A stretch of 64,000 bases of DNA, from contig KV748264.1 in NCBI GenBank assembly GCA_001692895.1, positions 310,001 through 374,000 on the forward strand. Reading direction: 5' to 3'. A model generated the notes under the pieces. That model saw only the letters and a program-made list of their open reading frames with translations, searched no databases and was not told the origin of the DNA. The translations under genes were made by a program, and so were the position numbers. The stretch is from Cenococcum geophilum 1.58 (lineage: Eukaryota > Ascomycota > Dothideomycetes > Gloniales > Gloniaceae). Below are positions 35,978 through 45,912 of this stretch, piece by piece (within the stretch, counting starts at the first letter, position 1; each line of letters opens with the position of its first letter).

Positions 35978-38541
35978 CTAAGGGCTAGTTGGTAGTTAGA
36001 TATTCTTATAAAGCCAATCTAAAGAACGCCGGCCTTGTAGCTGTTTTAGTTGGTCAATAGCCTATCTCTCGTCTCTAGCCGTACCGTCTTTTACGTGCCG
36101 TTCTATATCCTTAATTATCCTCTAGCGACGGCTATAAAACATCACCTCGCTGTCGACCCGCCAGCGCGCCCCCCAGTAGCGATTAAGAGCTTCAATTGAT
36201 GGCCTACCCGCTAGCCCTAAAGTCCACTTAGTCCAGAGCTAGAAGACCAAATTACCGCCTTAAAGTATTTTATATTTCCTTAACGGCGCCTATAGGTTAA
36301 GGATAAATGGGAGAGATAGTTGAGTATTAGCTTATGCCTATACTAGTAGGGGCGGTATGGATATTATAGACGGCTGAGTGGATGGTGTAGATATTGTAGA
36401 TAGTGGCTAAGTGGGCAGTGCGGATATTATAGGCGGCTGAGCGGGTAGTGTGGATATTATAGACAGCTAAGCGGGTAGTGTGGATATTGTAGATGGCTAA
36501 GCAGGCGGCGCGGATATGGTAGACATTATGGTAGACGGCGTGGGCTTGCCTAAAGGTAGATGTATAGACTCTGTAGGCTCTATTTAGATATCTATCTTCT
36601 CTTACTAAATCTATATAGGTGTAAATAATGCTAATAACCTTTCTATCTTACTAAGGCGTTTTAAGATTATCTATATGTATAATTAAACCCCCTTTATCTT
36701 TAAGATCGCGGCCTTATATCTTAGCTTAGCTACAGCCTTATAGGCAAGCTAGTATTTCTGCATTATTAGCTTATCTAATATAACTACGCTAGCTAGCGAG
36801 CTTTCTACCCGTGTGGCAAACCTTTGGTACTCCTTGCAGCTAAAGAGGGGGTCCTTCTATAGGGGGTAGAGCGGGAACTACTTACGTAGGATTACTAAGT
36901 CTTGTAATAGGATTACCCTAAGCGCGTAAAGGTGTAGAAATCCTAAGCCTGTAAGGTTAAGCTATATAACCTTATTATTGGCCCTACCTAAATAGTAGGC
37001 CTTTATGCGTTTTAGCTAGATGTTAGTCTTAGGCTATATTTTTAAATAAAGGGCCTTCTCTGGTACCTCCCGTGTGCAGAAGAGAAAGTAGCCCTTTCCT
37101 TCCTTTAGAAAGTTGGTAATTGACTATATAAATGCATAGGGTAGGTAGCTAAGGTAGGCTCCCGTTATCGCGTCCGTATTCTAGCGTCTGGCCTATTTAA
37201 TTTGGGTCTCCTTAACGCCACTAAGCTCGGTATATTAAATGCTCTGCTTATAGGCGCTATAGGTCTTCTTTTTTAAGTAAATTCCTACCCCCTGGAATAT
37301 CTTTTTATTTTATTTAAACTGCATATAATAGCTTAGCGGCTGTTGCAGTACTTTAATACTGCTAGAGAAGATATATAGGTTATAGTAATCCTCTAGCTGC
37401 TAAAAGGATAGGAAGTTTTTAGTGCCGTCTTTACCCTAACGGTTAAAGAAGTAGAAGGCTATTATAGAGAGGGGGTAGAGGATAGGGTTAGTGTTTTGTA
37501 TACAGCCTATATACTTAACCTTACTATACTGATTCTGCTTCCTTTATGTTATTAATATAATTATATACGGCGCTAATTTGTTTAGTTTAGGCCTTTTGTT
37601 TTCTAGTTTAATAAGAATAAGATTAGTAAGCTAAATGTTTTGTCTACTTTTACTACGGGTAATGGTAGTATAGCCTAAGGAACGGGTTAGAAAACGGCAG
37701 CTGTATAGACTGGGTAGGGTATATACAAACCTAATAAATGCTTAGCTGCAGTTTGAAGATAAGATTTGACTGAATCTGGTATCTTAGAGCCCGTCTCCTA
37801 ATACCAAGTGATCGCCTTTTTAAGCCCTTTGATGTTGTAGCCGCCAGTAATTGTAAATAGGCCTTAATTGATAAAGTTAATGTGTTAAATCCGGTCCTTA
37901 TCGCGGCGGACGCTATCTAGTACTGTTAAGAGCTTTGCCCCCCGCAGCGGCTGCGAGGTCTTACCTTTTGACTGCTACGTGTAAAGCTTGGTAATAGCGG
38001 AGACGTAGCTATTTACAACTGAGTATCAGACTGTCTTGTTGAATAGGGCGTCTAGGGCCTCTTTGTCCCATATCTCCCCTTCCTCCTTTATAGCTTCCTC
38101 CCCTGTGCCTGTGGCTGCCTCTGCGGCTGCCTTCCCCCCTAGCTGCCTTACCTGCTTGACCGTCTTCTGCCTCTTTTTTACCCGCTCGCCATCTTTCCAC
38201 ATCTCTTTCCATTTTGACTTCTGTTTTTAATAGCCAGCAGCCCGTGATTCTCGGTTGATAACTTGCTGCTCTAAAAATAGGCAAAGCTTATCTTCTATTA
38301 CCTGGGTACTGTCCGTATTGCCTTCTAGTGTCGCGTACTAGTCTTCCCACTCTTTTTGCTTTGGCTCGTACGCCTTTGTAGTATTCTTTAAGCGCTAGGC
38401 CTTATGAATATCGTGTAGCCGTGCAGTCTGGGCCTTGAATTCGTTCTGGAGGCTATAGGAGAAGGGGGAGGAGGAGGCTAGGGGGGCTTCTTTTGACTGC
38501 AAAGTAGACCGTAGGGTAAGAAGATTTTTAAAAGACTCCAT
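35978..38541 (-). pseudogene. Crypton tyrosine recombinase with GCR1_C domain, relic
   Basis: Reading on the minus strand from ATG at 38541 to the stop at 35978-35980 gives an almost continuous text of about 850 codons. N-terminal half: coiled, charged DNA-binding region (KAAAEAATGTGEEAIKEEGE, then DALFNKTVQYSVVNSYVSAI). The recombinase core follows: RFLTRSLGYTITRSKSRQN with the first catalytic Arg; LYPLSIIAFYFFNR; YTELSGVKETQIK around the HxxR box, where the second Arg codon appears mutated; and NTDAITGAYLSYLP with the Tyr nucleophile still present. A proline-rich linker of tandem repeats precedes a C-terminal GCR1_C domain (LAGRPSIEALNRYWGARWR, then RRSLDWLYKN). Breaks are RIP-type TAG/TAA plus possible small indels, denser in the 3' half. 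Cryptons move as circles through this recombinase. Element ends were not identified. Confidence 0.85.
36340..36535 (-). repeat. In-frame tandem repeat in the Crypton linker
   Basis: About five units of roughly 39 bp encode, on the minus strand, a Ser/Thr/Pro-rich linker (TISTLPAQLSIISTLPAQP). They sit between the recombinase core and GCR1_C. The unit length is a multiple of three, so copy number could vary without breaking the frame. Confidence 0.75.
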
Positions 38542-38869
38542 CTCTGCAAGAGGTTAGGGGGAAGACGCGTGAGCGTGGCGCGGGTATGGGTAAATAAAGC
38601 TACCGAATGCGTAAATATTAAAGGAGGAGGAGAAGAAGAGAGCTTTATATTATAGAATTAGAATTACAGCAGGCCGTTCTATATAAAATCAGAAGCCCCG
38701 CGCGAGCCAGGAGCCAGCGCGGGCACGAGAACAGGAAGAGGGTTAAAAAATGGATTGTCGAGGCGACGATGAGGTCGAAGGCGCGCGACGAGGACCTCCA
38801 TACTAACCCAGTACTAACCTAGGCCTCAAAAACGCGTCCGAAAAGTAGGGGCCACCACCAAAAGGGGGG
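38542..38869. other. Crypton upstream region and unassigned GC-rich sequence
   Basis: The first part is presumably the leader of the minus-strand Crypton. The part from about 38690 is GC-rich, little affected by RIP and ends in a purine run (AAAAGGGGGGGG) at about 38861-38870. No gene recognised. Confidence 0.4.
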
Positions 38870-38870
38870 G

Positions 38871-39111
38871 GTGATATTTGGACGATATGTGGCGGACCTT
38901 GGGGGCTCGTGCGTAACCCCAGGTTATGCCGAGCTTAACCCGGACCTCCGATACCTTCTTACTTATTAACTGGGCTTCGGATACCGAATAGCTACGGACA
39001 CCGAATATCCAGTTTAGGGTACCAGTGACCCACCTACCTCATGTATATATAATGGCTCTTAGAGCCAGCTTCAATAAACAGAGTTCTTATACTTAATCGT
39101 CCGTTCGACAA
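38871..39111 (+). mobile_element. Possible solo LTR (fossil)
   Basis: A segment of about 240 bp starts TGATATTTGG directly after a purine run and ends TTCGACA. It contains a TATA-like run (TATATATAATGG) and an AATAAA signal in the order usual for an LTR. I saw no matching second copy and no target duplication, so this is only a suggestion. If real, it is a fragment. Confidence 0.3.
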
Positions 39112-39169
39112 TTGCTATATGAATTAAGTTAAATCATGCTATGCTATTCATTCACTATCTGAGTTCCGT

Positions 39170-41410
39170 CAAAGAGCCTTTCTCAGCCAATGTAAGAAGT
39201 CACGCCTTATTAATCTTGTGAAGGTTTTCAAGGTAATAAAAGAGCGCTGCAGTTATTGCGAAAACGCTTCCATAATAGAAGGGACAGTTAAAATTCCTTG
39301 GCTCCTCATCCACATCAACAGATTTTCCTTTAATAGGTTTTGCCTTTATACCCTCTTCATAATCAACCATGTCACCCAGTCTCGGTTCCTTTCTTAATAG
39401 TAGCCAGTAGTCGAGCAGTGCTGCTTAAATTACAGAGTGGTAAAGTCCAAAATTCAATTCAAATCTCCGCAAAGAGTTCTCAACTATAGAGGAAATACGG
39501 TCGTTGACTAGAACTAACCTACCATCTATGCCAGTCTTCCTTCTGCAGTTCCTACATGCGCGTCATCACTCAACGTAAAGTGGACGAAAATTGCCATACG
39601 TCCATCGAGCATTGTTATCATAGAAACTTTTAGATCCATTATACAGTTCAGTTCTCTCTTTACACCAATAGCACCAGAGCTTAACCGTTAATAGACGTGA
39701 AGGGCCTTAACCTTCTTATTATATAGCTTTACCAAACCATAGTGGTTCTGGAGCCTTCAATTCTACTATTTCAAGGCAGTGCTAAACTTTCCTCACCTAA
39801 TTCATATTAGAGACTGGGCGCATAAATTAACAACCCCCGTTACACATCATTAAGCGGCATTTTCTTAACTGGCATGCTACATAATAGCCTAGCCTATAAA
39901 TAGAGAACTTGGGATCATCGTCGGTTGCCTTTTCTAATCCACAAGGGCACTTAGTAAGAACTTTGGATCCATTAAATCGGCTATAAAACAGCGTTTCGAA
40001 TTTCTTTATAATTCTCTGCAATTTCTCTTATTGGATGGCCATCAGACAATATAACATTTTTTTCATTATCGGCTGTTCTCGTTTCGCATCTAGCTTATCA
40101 TTCAATTAATTCCACTTGCTTACTACTATACATTTCTCAAAAGCTTCTGCGATATCATCACATCCTAAGACTGGCCCATACCAGAAGAGGACCTCCTTTT
40201 ATCCTCAAAACCACTCCAGCACATCAGGATGAAATTAATCGGGCGTTACCTAGTCCTGTTCAGTGTCGGTTAAGATTACTGCAATCGCTCTTAGTAGGAG
40301 AAGTCTAATCTAGGAATTACTATACGGATATTTATTAAAATAGATATCCCATCCACCAGAATCGAGCTAAGGTGCAGTTTAATTTGCATCTAGCTAGCTC
40401 AAAGGCAACTGGAAAAGATCCTTATATAATTCCAATTTCTCCAGTCTTGCTTCTTCCTTTACCTTTTATTCTGCCAACTAATATATTAACGGTATGTGCA
40501 AATACCATTTCCTAAGCTGATGGTATTCGGGATCGAATTAAATAGTTGGATCTGCTATGGAAACTGCTGCTTTCAGTGTCAGGTCTTATCGAGTAAGCGT
40601 ATAACTTTATCTCTTCTCATAAAAGAGATATTAAGGATAAGATGCAAACAGGATCACTTTTCAAAATCTGTAACCATCCTGCTTGTTGCTAAAGTTGGTT
40701 TTATAAAGTAATCCAAGGAATAAGCCGTAATATTCGCCCCAAAGAGGAAGAAGTGTCACTTCCATTATAGCAAGAATGCGCTTCTACGCAACTTGTCCAT
40801 AAATAATTTCAACTTTTACAAAAGAAGACTCTATAATCCGCCTTGTAAAGTCTTTATAGACGGCGACAACCTCTTATAAATAATCTTATATCCCTTCCGA
40901 ATTGGATAATTATCGATAAACATAGTCGAATATTAGTAATCCGGTCTTCCCTTCGCGAAATACATTTCCCATCACCATGGCAATACAACCGTTACTCTTA
41001 TCTGCTGTTTCATAATTGCCAAGCTAGAAATTAAAAGTTGTAGAAAACAAAGGCTAGTTAAGGTAATAAGCGATCGGAGAGTCGAGGGAGCCAGAAGGCC
41101 AGATAAGGCAACTTTCGAATTCGGGTGCAAGTCCTACGTGTTTCCACGCTTGTAATTCCATTTCCTTAAACTTTTAAAACTCTAATTCCATATCCGTAAT
41201 CCGGCCGTGCAGTACTAAGATAAAGAATAGTTAGAAGCGTTTCTCAGAGTAATTATCTTTAGCCAAGGACAGCAGGTAATTACTTACAACGAAGATCTCG
41301 GGAATCTATCTTGCGGATCTCTAGTAACAGATCTTAAATCAGTTCGCCTAATTCTAAAGCAAGACTTATACTCAGTAGTAGGAGTACAAAAGATCCAACC
41401 AAATAAACTA
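39170..41410 (-). pseudogene. Unrecognised host-like gene relic, minus strand
   Basis: Minus-strand text is protein-like over much of this span: ITDMELEF and ELQAWKHVGLAPEFESCLIWPSG (about 41.2-41.06 kb), MVMGNVFREGKTGLLIFDYVYR (about 40.98 kb), IIESSFVKVEIIYGQVA (about 40.83 kb), a Cys-bearing segment KVLTKCPCGLEKATDDDP (about 39.94 kb) and GIDGRLVLVNDRISSIVEN near 39.5 kb. Stops and shifts are scattered. The base composition is that of lightly RIP-affected host DNA rather than of the transposons. I do not recognise the family; a Cys-rich regulatory protein is one possibility. Introns may account for some breaks. Confidence 0.4.
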
Positions 41411-41924
41411 GATCAGAGGAGGGGGGTGATAATATATCCAATGCCGGACTAGCTTCCGTGTCTTTGCGAAAGGTAGAAGGCACATCAGCATCTTTGTTTA
41501 AAAGGAAAGTCGTATTATATATGTATCTCTACAGATCACTACCGTTCCGTTTTAACTTAATAGTTTATTCTTTCGCAGCGACGACCCTTTCTACATTACA
41601 TCAGTCACGTTCTATCTATCCACGGCTTGGGAGTACGTACCTGGTAATGCTAGACTGCACCTGAAATTTTTACCACTCGTTTTGCGAGAGAAATAACAGT
41701 TTGCGCAGCCACCTGCTAATTCTCTGTCGAGGAGGACACATTCTCATCCTGGACCGCCACCCAGGGTGGTTTTGGATAATGCGAATAAGCGAGCATAAAA
41801 TATCCTTTATCCAATAGAAAATGCATAAAATATCGCAATCGATAAGGATAAAAGTGCCCTGTGCGGGGCTTTTCTACCCCAACCAATCTGAATAGGATAG
41901 AACCGTCGTACGCAGAGCCGTCGT

Positions 41925-42240
41925 GCAGAGCTTTTGTATACAGAGTTTCGTGCAGAGCCTCCGTACGCGGAGCTTCGTGCAGAGCTTCGTGTAGAGCTTC
42001 ATGCAGAGCTTCGCGCAGAGCTTCGCGTAGAGCTTCGTGCGGAGCTTCGTGCAGAGCTTCCGCAGAGCTTCGTACAGAGCTTCGCGCGGAGCTTCGTGTA
42101 GAACTTCGTGCGGAGCTTCGTGCGGAACTTCGTGCAAAGCTTCGTGCAGAGCTTCGTGAAAAGCTTCGTGCAGAGCTTTATACGGAGCCTCCATATGCAG
42201 AGCTTCCATACGTAGAGCTGAATGTAGAGCTATATATAGA
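41925..42240. repeat. GAGCTTCGTGCA satellite, block 1
   Basis: Tandem 12-bp units GAGCTTCGTGCA with GCGGAGCTT variants, nearly all multiples of three in length. Both strands therefore stay open (132 and 123 codons), but the predicted proteins are pure repeats of RAEL or LHEA and I do not call them genes. The block lies inside the hAT-type element. Confidence 0.85.
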
Positions 42241-42362
42241 GCCACCTACTAAAATTTAGAAAAAGGGGATAATANAACTTTATTTACTAGGTTTAAATTA
42301 GTTATTTTTATATAATAATAATAAAGAAGGCGACTAAAAATTTATTTAGGGTATACTAAGAC

Positions 42363-42630
42363 TTATCGCGATAAGATTTATCCAAAACCACACCATAGTG
42401 GACGGGTATGCTCCNATATTAAAAGAGCTAAGCAACCTCTTATATTTTTAATTTAAAGGTATTAACAGAGTTAAGAGTTTCTAATTCTACTTCTAAAGCT
42501 ATATTTTATACGATAATAAAGAAGAAGGCAACTAAACATTTATTTGGGGTATGCCAAGACTTATCGCGATAAAACGCAATAGATATCCTTATCGCGATAA
42601 GGATATCCATTGCATCTTATCGCGATAAGA
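42363..42630. repeat. Palindrome cluster TTATCGCGATAA
   Basis: Copies at 42363-42374, 42561-42572, 42589-42600 and 42617-42628. The third is the centre of a perfect 26-bp palindrome (42582-42607) and the fourth of a 16-bp one (42615-42630). All lie in the right subterminal region of the hAT-type element, where hAT transposase-binding motifs usually cluster. Binding is inference. Confidence 0.75.
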
Positions 42631-42910
42631 TTTATCCAAAACCACCCTGCCGCCACCAGCTGCGCAGTGATTGCAAGGTTCTTCAGCCTCATAACCTCGA
42701 CGTTGAGCCAGTGCCGCCTCTTTCCCATAAAGAGGCTTTAGTGGTAATTTAGTATCTAAACAAATCAAATGGAAGTTTCGCATGATCGGCAGGATCTAAA
42801 TTCGTCTAAGAACAGCCGAATCTAAGTAACGGCCAATGTCTTCAATAAATTTTTGCAATTCTTTTAATTCTATAGGCGGATTTTCGAAGTCGAACTTTTA
42901 TCAAGGCATC

Positions 42911-43149
42911 GCTAGGGTATTGCAATCAGAAAATGTGGGAAAATTTAAAGGACTAGGGGCATAATAGAATCATAGGTAAAATAGTGATCAATTTGTAGCT
43001 ACCTTGTAAGTACACTAAAGCGAAGAAAGAATGAATTCTAGAGTTAAGACGTTCCGAGAAATAACCTCCAAAATATTATAAGAGATGTTCTCCCTTAAAC
43101 CGTATACCTTGCCTATCCGCGTGTTGCCAGTACTACCCATATTATATTA
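42911..43149 (-). other. Upstream part of the DUF3716 gene or spacer
   Basis: Minus-strand text is discontinuous (NILEVISRNVLTLEFILSLLQCTYK near 43.04 kb). It could be a 5' exon or spacer. Confidence 0.3.
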
Positions 43150-43435
43150 TCACAGAAAAGATAGGGATTTAAGCGCGCCTTTAGAGCTCCAGAGCTCCAT
43201 ACCTCCATTCCTCTATGCCTCCACGTCTACATACCTATAGCTAGCCTCCATACCTCTATACCTCCTTATAGCTCCATCTACAGCGTGCCTCCAGAGCTCC
43301 AGGGCTCCATACCTCCATGCCTCCTTATCGCTATATTGACGGCGTGTCATTAAAGCTCTAGGGCTACATATTTCCATACCTTTATGCCTCCCCCACGTTA
43401 CACACAGCGCATCACCTCCAGTATACACGATGCCG
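43150..43435. repeat. CTCCATACCTCCATGCCTCC-type minisatellite
   Basis: Irregular repetition of AGCTCCATACCTCC and ATGCCTCC units in two longer rounds (43175-43330). The same unit family recurs at 35.38-35.48 kb. Confidence 0.7.
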
Positions 43436-43469
43436 GCGTCGGGTTAAGCTCACCACAGGTAGGGTAGCC

Positions 43470-43735
43470 GCGGCAGCGTGCTCTGGTTGTAGCAAGGTCT
43501 GGAGGTGGCAGCAAGGTCTAGAGGCGGTAGCAAGGTCTGGAGGCGGTAGCGGGAAGCTCCAGAGGTAGCGGGTAGCTATAGAGGTAACGGGAAGCTCTGG
43601 AGGTGGCAGCGAGCTCTAGAACGGTCGAAGGCTTTAGATATAGTAGTAAGCAGGTTCTAGGGGTAGCGGCAAGGTCTGGAGGCAGCGGCAAAGGTCTGGA
43701 GGTAGCAGCAAGGTCTAGAGGTAGTAGCATGGAGA
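43470..43735. repeat. AAGGTCTGGAGGCGGTAGC minisatellite, block 1
   Basis: Units of about 18-19 bp, AGGTCTGGAGGYGGYAGCA, with GGAAGCTCYAGAGGTAGCG variants. The same unit returns at 44276-44380, on the far side of a second minisatellite. Confidence 0.8.
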
Positions 43736-43884
43736 TTAAACTCGTAGCGCGCGCTCACGCACGCTAATGTGCCCTGAAACGAACACAAAAGCTTTTTGGG
43801 CGGGTACAGCAAAATTCTTAATTCCAAATTTAGTAACAGAGGAAGAACGCAATAGTTGTAAACATACACTCTAATCGGCTCAGG

Positions 43885-44275
43885 TGACGTCTAGCTCCAG
43901 TGCGGCACCTAGCTCTTGCCCGCGGCGTCTGGCTTCTGCCCGCGGCGTCTAGCTCCTGCCCGACATCTAGCTCCTGCTCCTGCCCAGCATTTGGCTCCTG
44001 CCCGCGGCGTCTGGCTCCTGCCCAGCATCTGGTTCTTGCTCCTGCCCGGCATTTGGCTCTGGCCTGGCACCTAGCTCCTGCCCGTGGCGTTTGGCTCCGG
44101 CCCAGCATCTAGCTCACTGCCTGGCATCTAGTTCCTGCCCGCAGTGCCTAGCTCCTGCCTATGGCGTCTAGCTCCTGCCCGGCATCTAGCTCTTGCTCCT
44201 GCCCACGGTATCTAGCTCCTGCCCGCGGCATCTAGCTCCTACCCGGCATCTAGCTCTTGTTCCTACCCGGCACCT
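43885..44275. repeat. TAGCTCCTGCCCGCGGCGTC minisatellite
   Basis: About 20 units of 18 bp alternating CTCCTGCCCGCGGCGTCTAG and CTCCTGCCCGGCATCTAG types. It lies between two blocks of the AGGTCTGGAGG repeat. Open frames through it are by-products of the unit length. Confidence 0.85.
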
Positions 44276-44380
44276 CTAGAGGCGGTAGCAAGGTCTAGAG
44301 GAGGCGGCAGGGTCTAGAGGCGGCAGCAAGGTCTAGAGGTGGCAGCAAGGTCTGGAGGTGGCAGCAAGGTCTAGAGGCGC
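44276..44380. repeat. AGGTCTGGAGG minisatellite, block 2
   Basis: Five units of the type seen at 43470-43735, in the same orientation. Confidence 0.8.
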
Positions 44381-44384
44381 GCTG

Positions 44385-44839
44385 TGGGTGTAGCGATATC
44401 ATATATCATATATGCTTAATATATTAGAGATTCCAGAGGTGCCGGTCCACAAGTATGACCCAGGCCCAAATTGCGTAACCTAATAGTAAGTAGTAGTATG
44501 CGTACGTTGCACAGGGAGTCACAGTTAGGTTTTACATCTGCAAACGTGAAATTTAATGGGGCTGCATGGCCACGTAAAGCCATAGATGAATCTTTGGTAG
44601 CGATCAGGTGGTGCGTAAAAGTCTCGGCGCTACGTGGAGGTATAAGGAGGAGGGACAAGAAATGGCTCAGCAGAGTCCTTCTAACCTACGATATACGATA
44701 TATACAAAAATGAAGAAGTTCTGGAGCTTTCGAGAAATTCAGCTGTGGTGGCCAGAAGTTTTATGTAGCTTCAGGCTGCTTCCGCGCAACACTTTATTAT
44801 TCGCTGAATTACTAAGCATACTTTGGACGGGCGGTGTAG
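44385..44839. other. Spacer of mixed composition
   Basis: Starts with ATATCATATATCATATATG and continues with sequence little affected by RIP. Overlapping ORFs of 80-101 codons on both strands show no recognisable domain. It ends with the left 9-bp duplication of hairpin-ended copy B. Confidence 0.5.
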
Positions 44840-44851
44840 TTACCTCAGAAG

Positions 44852-44939
44852 CTCAGACCAAGAAATCGATTGCGGATATAGGAATATCCGCACCGTCCGC
44901 TAAGCTGATTTAGGACGGTAATCGTTTTCTTGGTCTGAG
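44852..44939. repeat. Left capped hairpin of copy B
   Basis: Arms 44852-44871 and 44920-44939 pair at 19 of 20 positions. Within them are two perfect hairpins: GCGGATAT/ATATCCGC (44872-44891) and ACCGTCC/GGACGGT (44893-44899 with 44913-44919). This gives a stem with two side arms, like the left end of copy A but with a different stem sequence after CTCAGAC. Confidence 0.85.
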
Positions 44940-45231
44940 AGACTTTGGCGAGATTTGTGGGAAAACCTAAACACGGTTTATACGAGAAGACCTCATCAAC
45001 TTTGACAAAATTAATCTACCCTCCCACAATACCTGTCGACATAAAAATTACACCAAATTATAGAGAAAAGCCTACTCTATAAGTTATGAGATCTTTAGCT
45101 CCTTATACGCGCGCGACGTTAAGAGGAATTCGTCGCGGTAGAGGCCCCAATTCGACCTCTGTACCGCTGAGCAGCTCAGTAAACACCAACGCTGAACGCT
45201 TACGCCCACGCCGCCAGCCCTCTGCGTAGAG

Positions 45232-45655
45232 CTGTGGAGCTTTGCGAGAGCTCTGCGAAACGAAGCTTAGGGGGAGACCTGCACAGAGCTCTGCACGAAG
45301 CTCCGCACGAAGCTCTGCTCGAAGCTCCGCACGAAGCTCTGCTCTGCACTCTGCTCTACGCTCTGCTCTGCGCTCTACACGAAACTCTGCTCTGCGCTCT
45401 GCTCTGCGCTCTGCTCTGCGCTCTGCTCTGCGCTCTGCTCTGCGCTCTACTCTGCGCTCTACTCTACACTCTGCTCTGCGCTCTGCACGAAGCTCTACTC
45501 TGCACTCTGCACGAAGTTCTGCTCTGCGCTCTGCACGAAGCTCTGCTCTGCGCTCTGCACGAAGCTCTGCACGAAGCTCTGCACGAAGCTCTGCACGAAG
45601 CTCTGCACGGAGCTCTACACGAAGCTCTGCCCAAAGCTTACCCCCTAGTAGTAGC
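45232..45655. repeat. GAGCTTCGTGCA satellite, block 2
   Basis: Tandem GCTCTGCACGAA and GCTCTGCGCTCT units (the reverse complement of block 1). The unit length keeps several frames open on both strands (155-186 codons of ALHE, ARSS or RAEL repeats). It lies in the body of hairpin-ended copy B, left of the mariner insertion. Confidence 0.85.
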
Positions 45656-45773
45656 AGAGGCACTCCGGGTCAAGGGAGGATATTTTCAAGGAAGGACCTA
45701 ACTATAGCACGTACTAGGTGTTACAATGGCTTTAAGTAGTAGATATCTACATATCTGTATAATTTTATCTATA

Positions 45774-45844
45774 CGGTGGTCGCTGCCCAAAGTTTTTGCA
45801 CCTTCCCGATTAGGAAGTTAGGGCTCACCGCCCGCGGCAGAATA
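45774..45844 (+). repeat. Tc1/mariner left TIR
   Basis: Contains TTTTTGCACCTTCCCGATTA and ends CGCGGCAGAATA; it pairs with 51150-51220. Confidence 0.9.
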
Positions 45845-45912
45845 CTTTCTGCAGCTTCTTACTCTTTTCACACCAACTTAACGCCACTAAAGTTTCTTAG
45901 TTGCTGTGTAAA

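Larger units (their letters stand above)
41762..42649. mobile_element. hAT-type non-autonomous element (888 bp)
   Basis: Ends CAGGGTGGTTTTGGATAA and its inverted form TTATCCAAAACCACCCTG form near-perfect terminal repeats. An exact 8-bp duplication CCGCCACC flanks it (41754-41761, 42650-42657). It has no transposase; the middle is the GAGCTTCGTGCA satellite. The right third contains an internal imperfect duplication of its own end (about 42300-42390 against 42495-42645) and four copies of the palindrome TTATCGCGATAA. CAGGG ends with 8-bp duplications point to mobilisation by a hAT transposase. It interrupts the DUF3716 gene. Confidence 0.85.
41480..42910 (-). pseudogene. DUF3716-type gene, split by a hAT-type insertion
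   Basis: On the minus strand, 42910-42650 reads PIELKELQKFIEDIGRYLDS, then LDTKLPLKPLYGKEAALAQR and EEPCNHCAAGGG. Beyond the insertion (41754 downward) it reads ECVLLDREL, GGCANCYF and NFRCSLA. This C-x2-C ... C ... C-x2-C ... C pattern with CANC is the DUF3716 signature of Pezizomycotina proteins of unknown function, probably a zinc-binding module. The 888-bp element at 41762-42649, with an 8-bp duplication of CCGCCACC, separates the two halves inside the glycine-rich linker of the module. RIP-like stops also occur, for example TAG or TGA just N-terminal of ILPIMRNF and within the linker. Upstream extent is uncertain. Confidence 0.7.

Noticed and set aside
41410-41480. Second LTR start after a purine run (GAGGAGGGGGG-TGATAA)
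   Set aside because: No matching partner, no CA end and no duplication; the stretch overlaps the DUF3716 gene's downstream side.
41861-42259. ORFs of 132 and 123 codons on opposite strands
   Set aside because: Same satellite effect inside the hAT-type element.
43830-44112. 92- and 70-codon ORFs
   Set aside because: Translation of the CTCCTGCCC minisatellite.
45103-45739. Long overlapping ORFs on both strands (155-186 codons)
   Set aside because: They consist of the 12-bp satellite translated; the unit length keeps all frames open. No non-repetitive domain.
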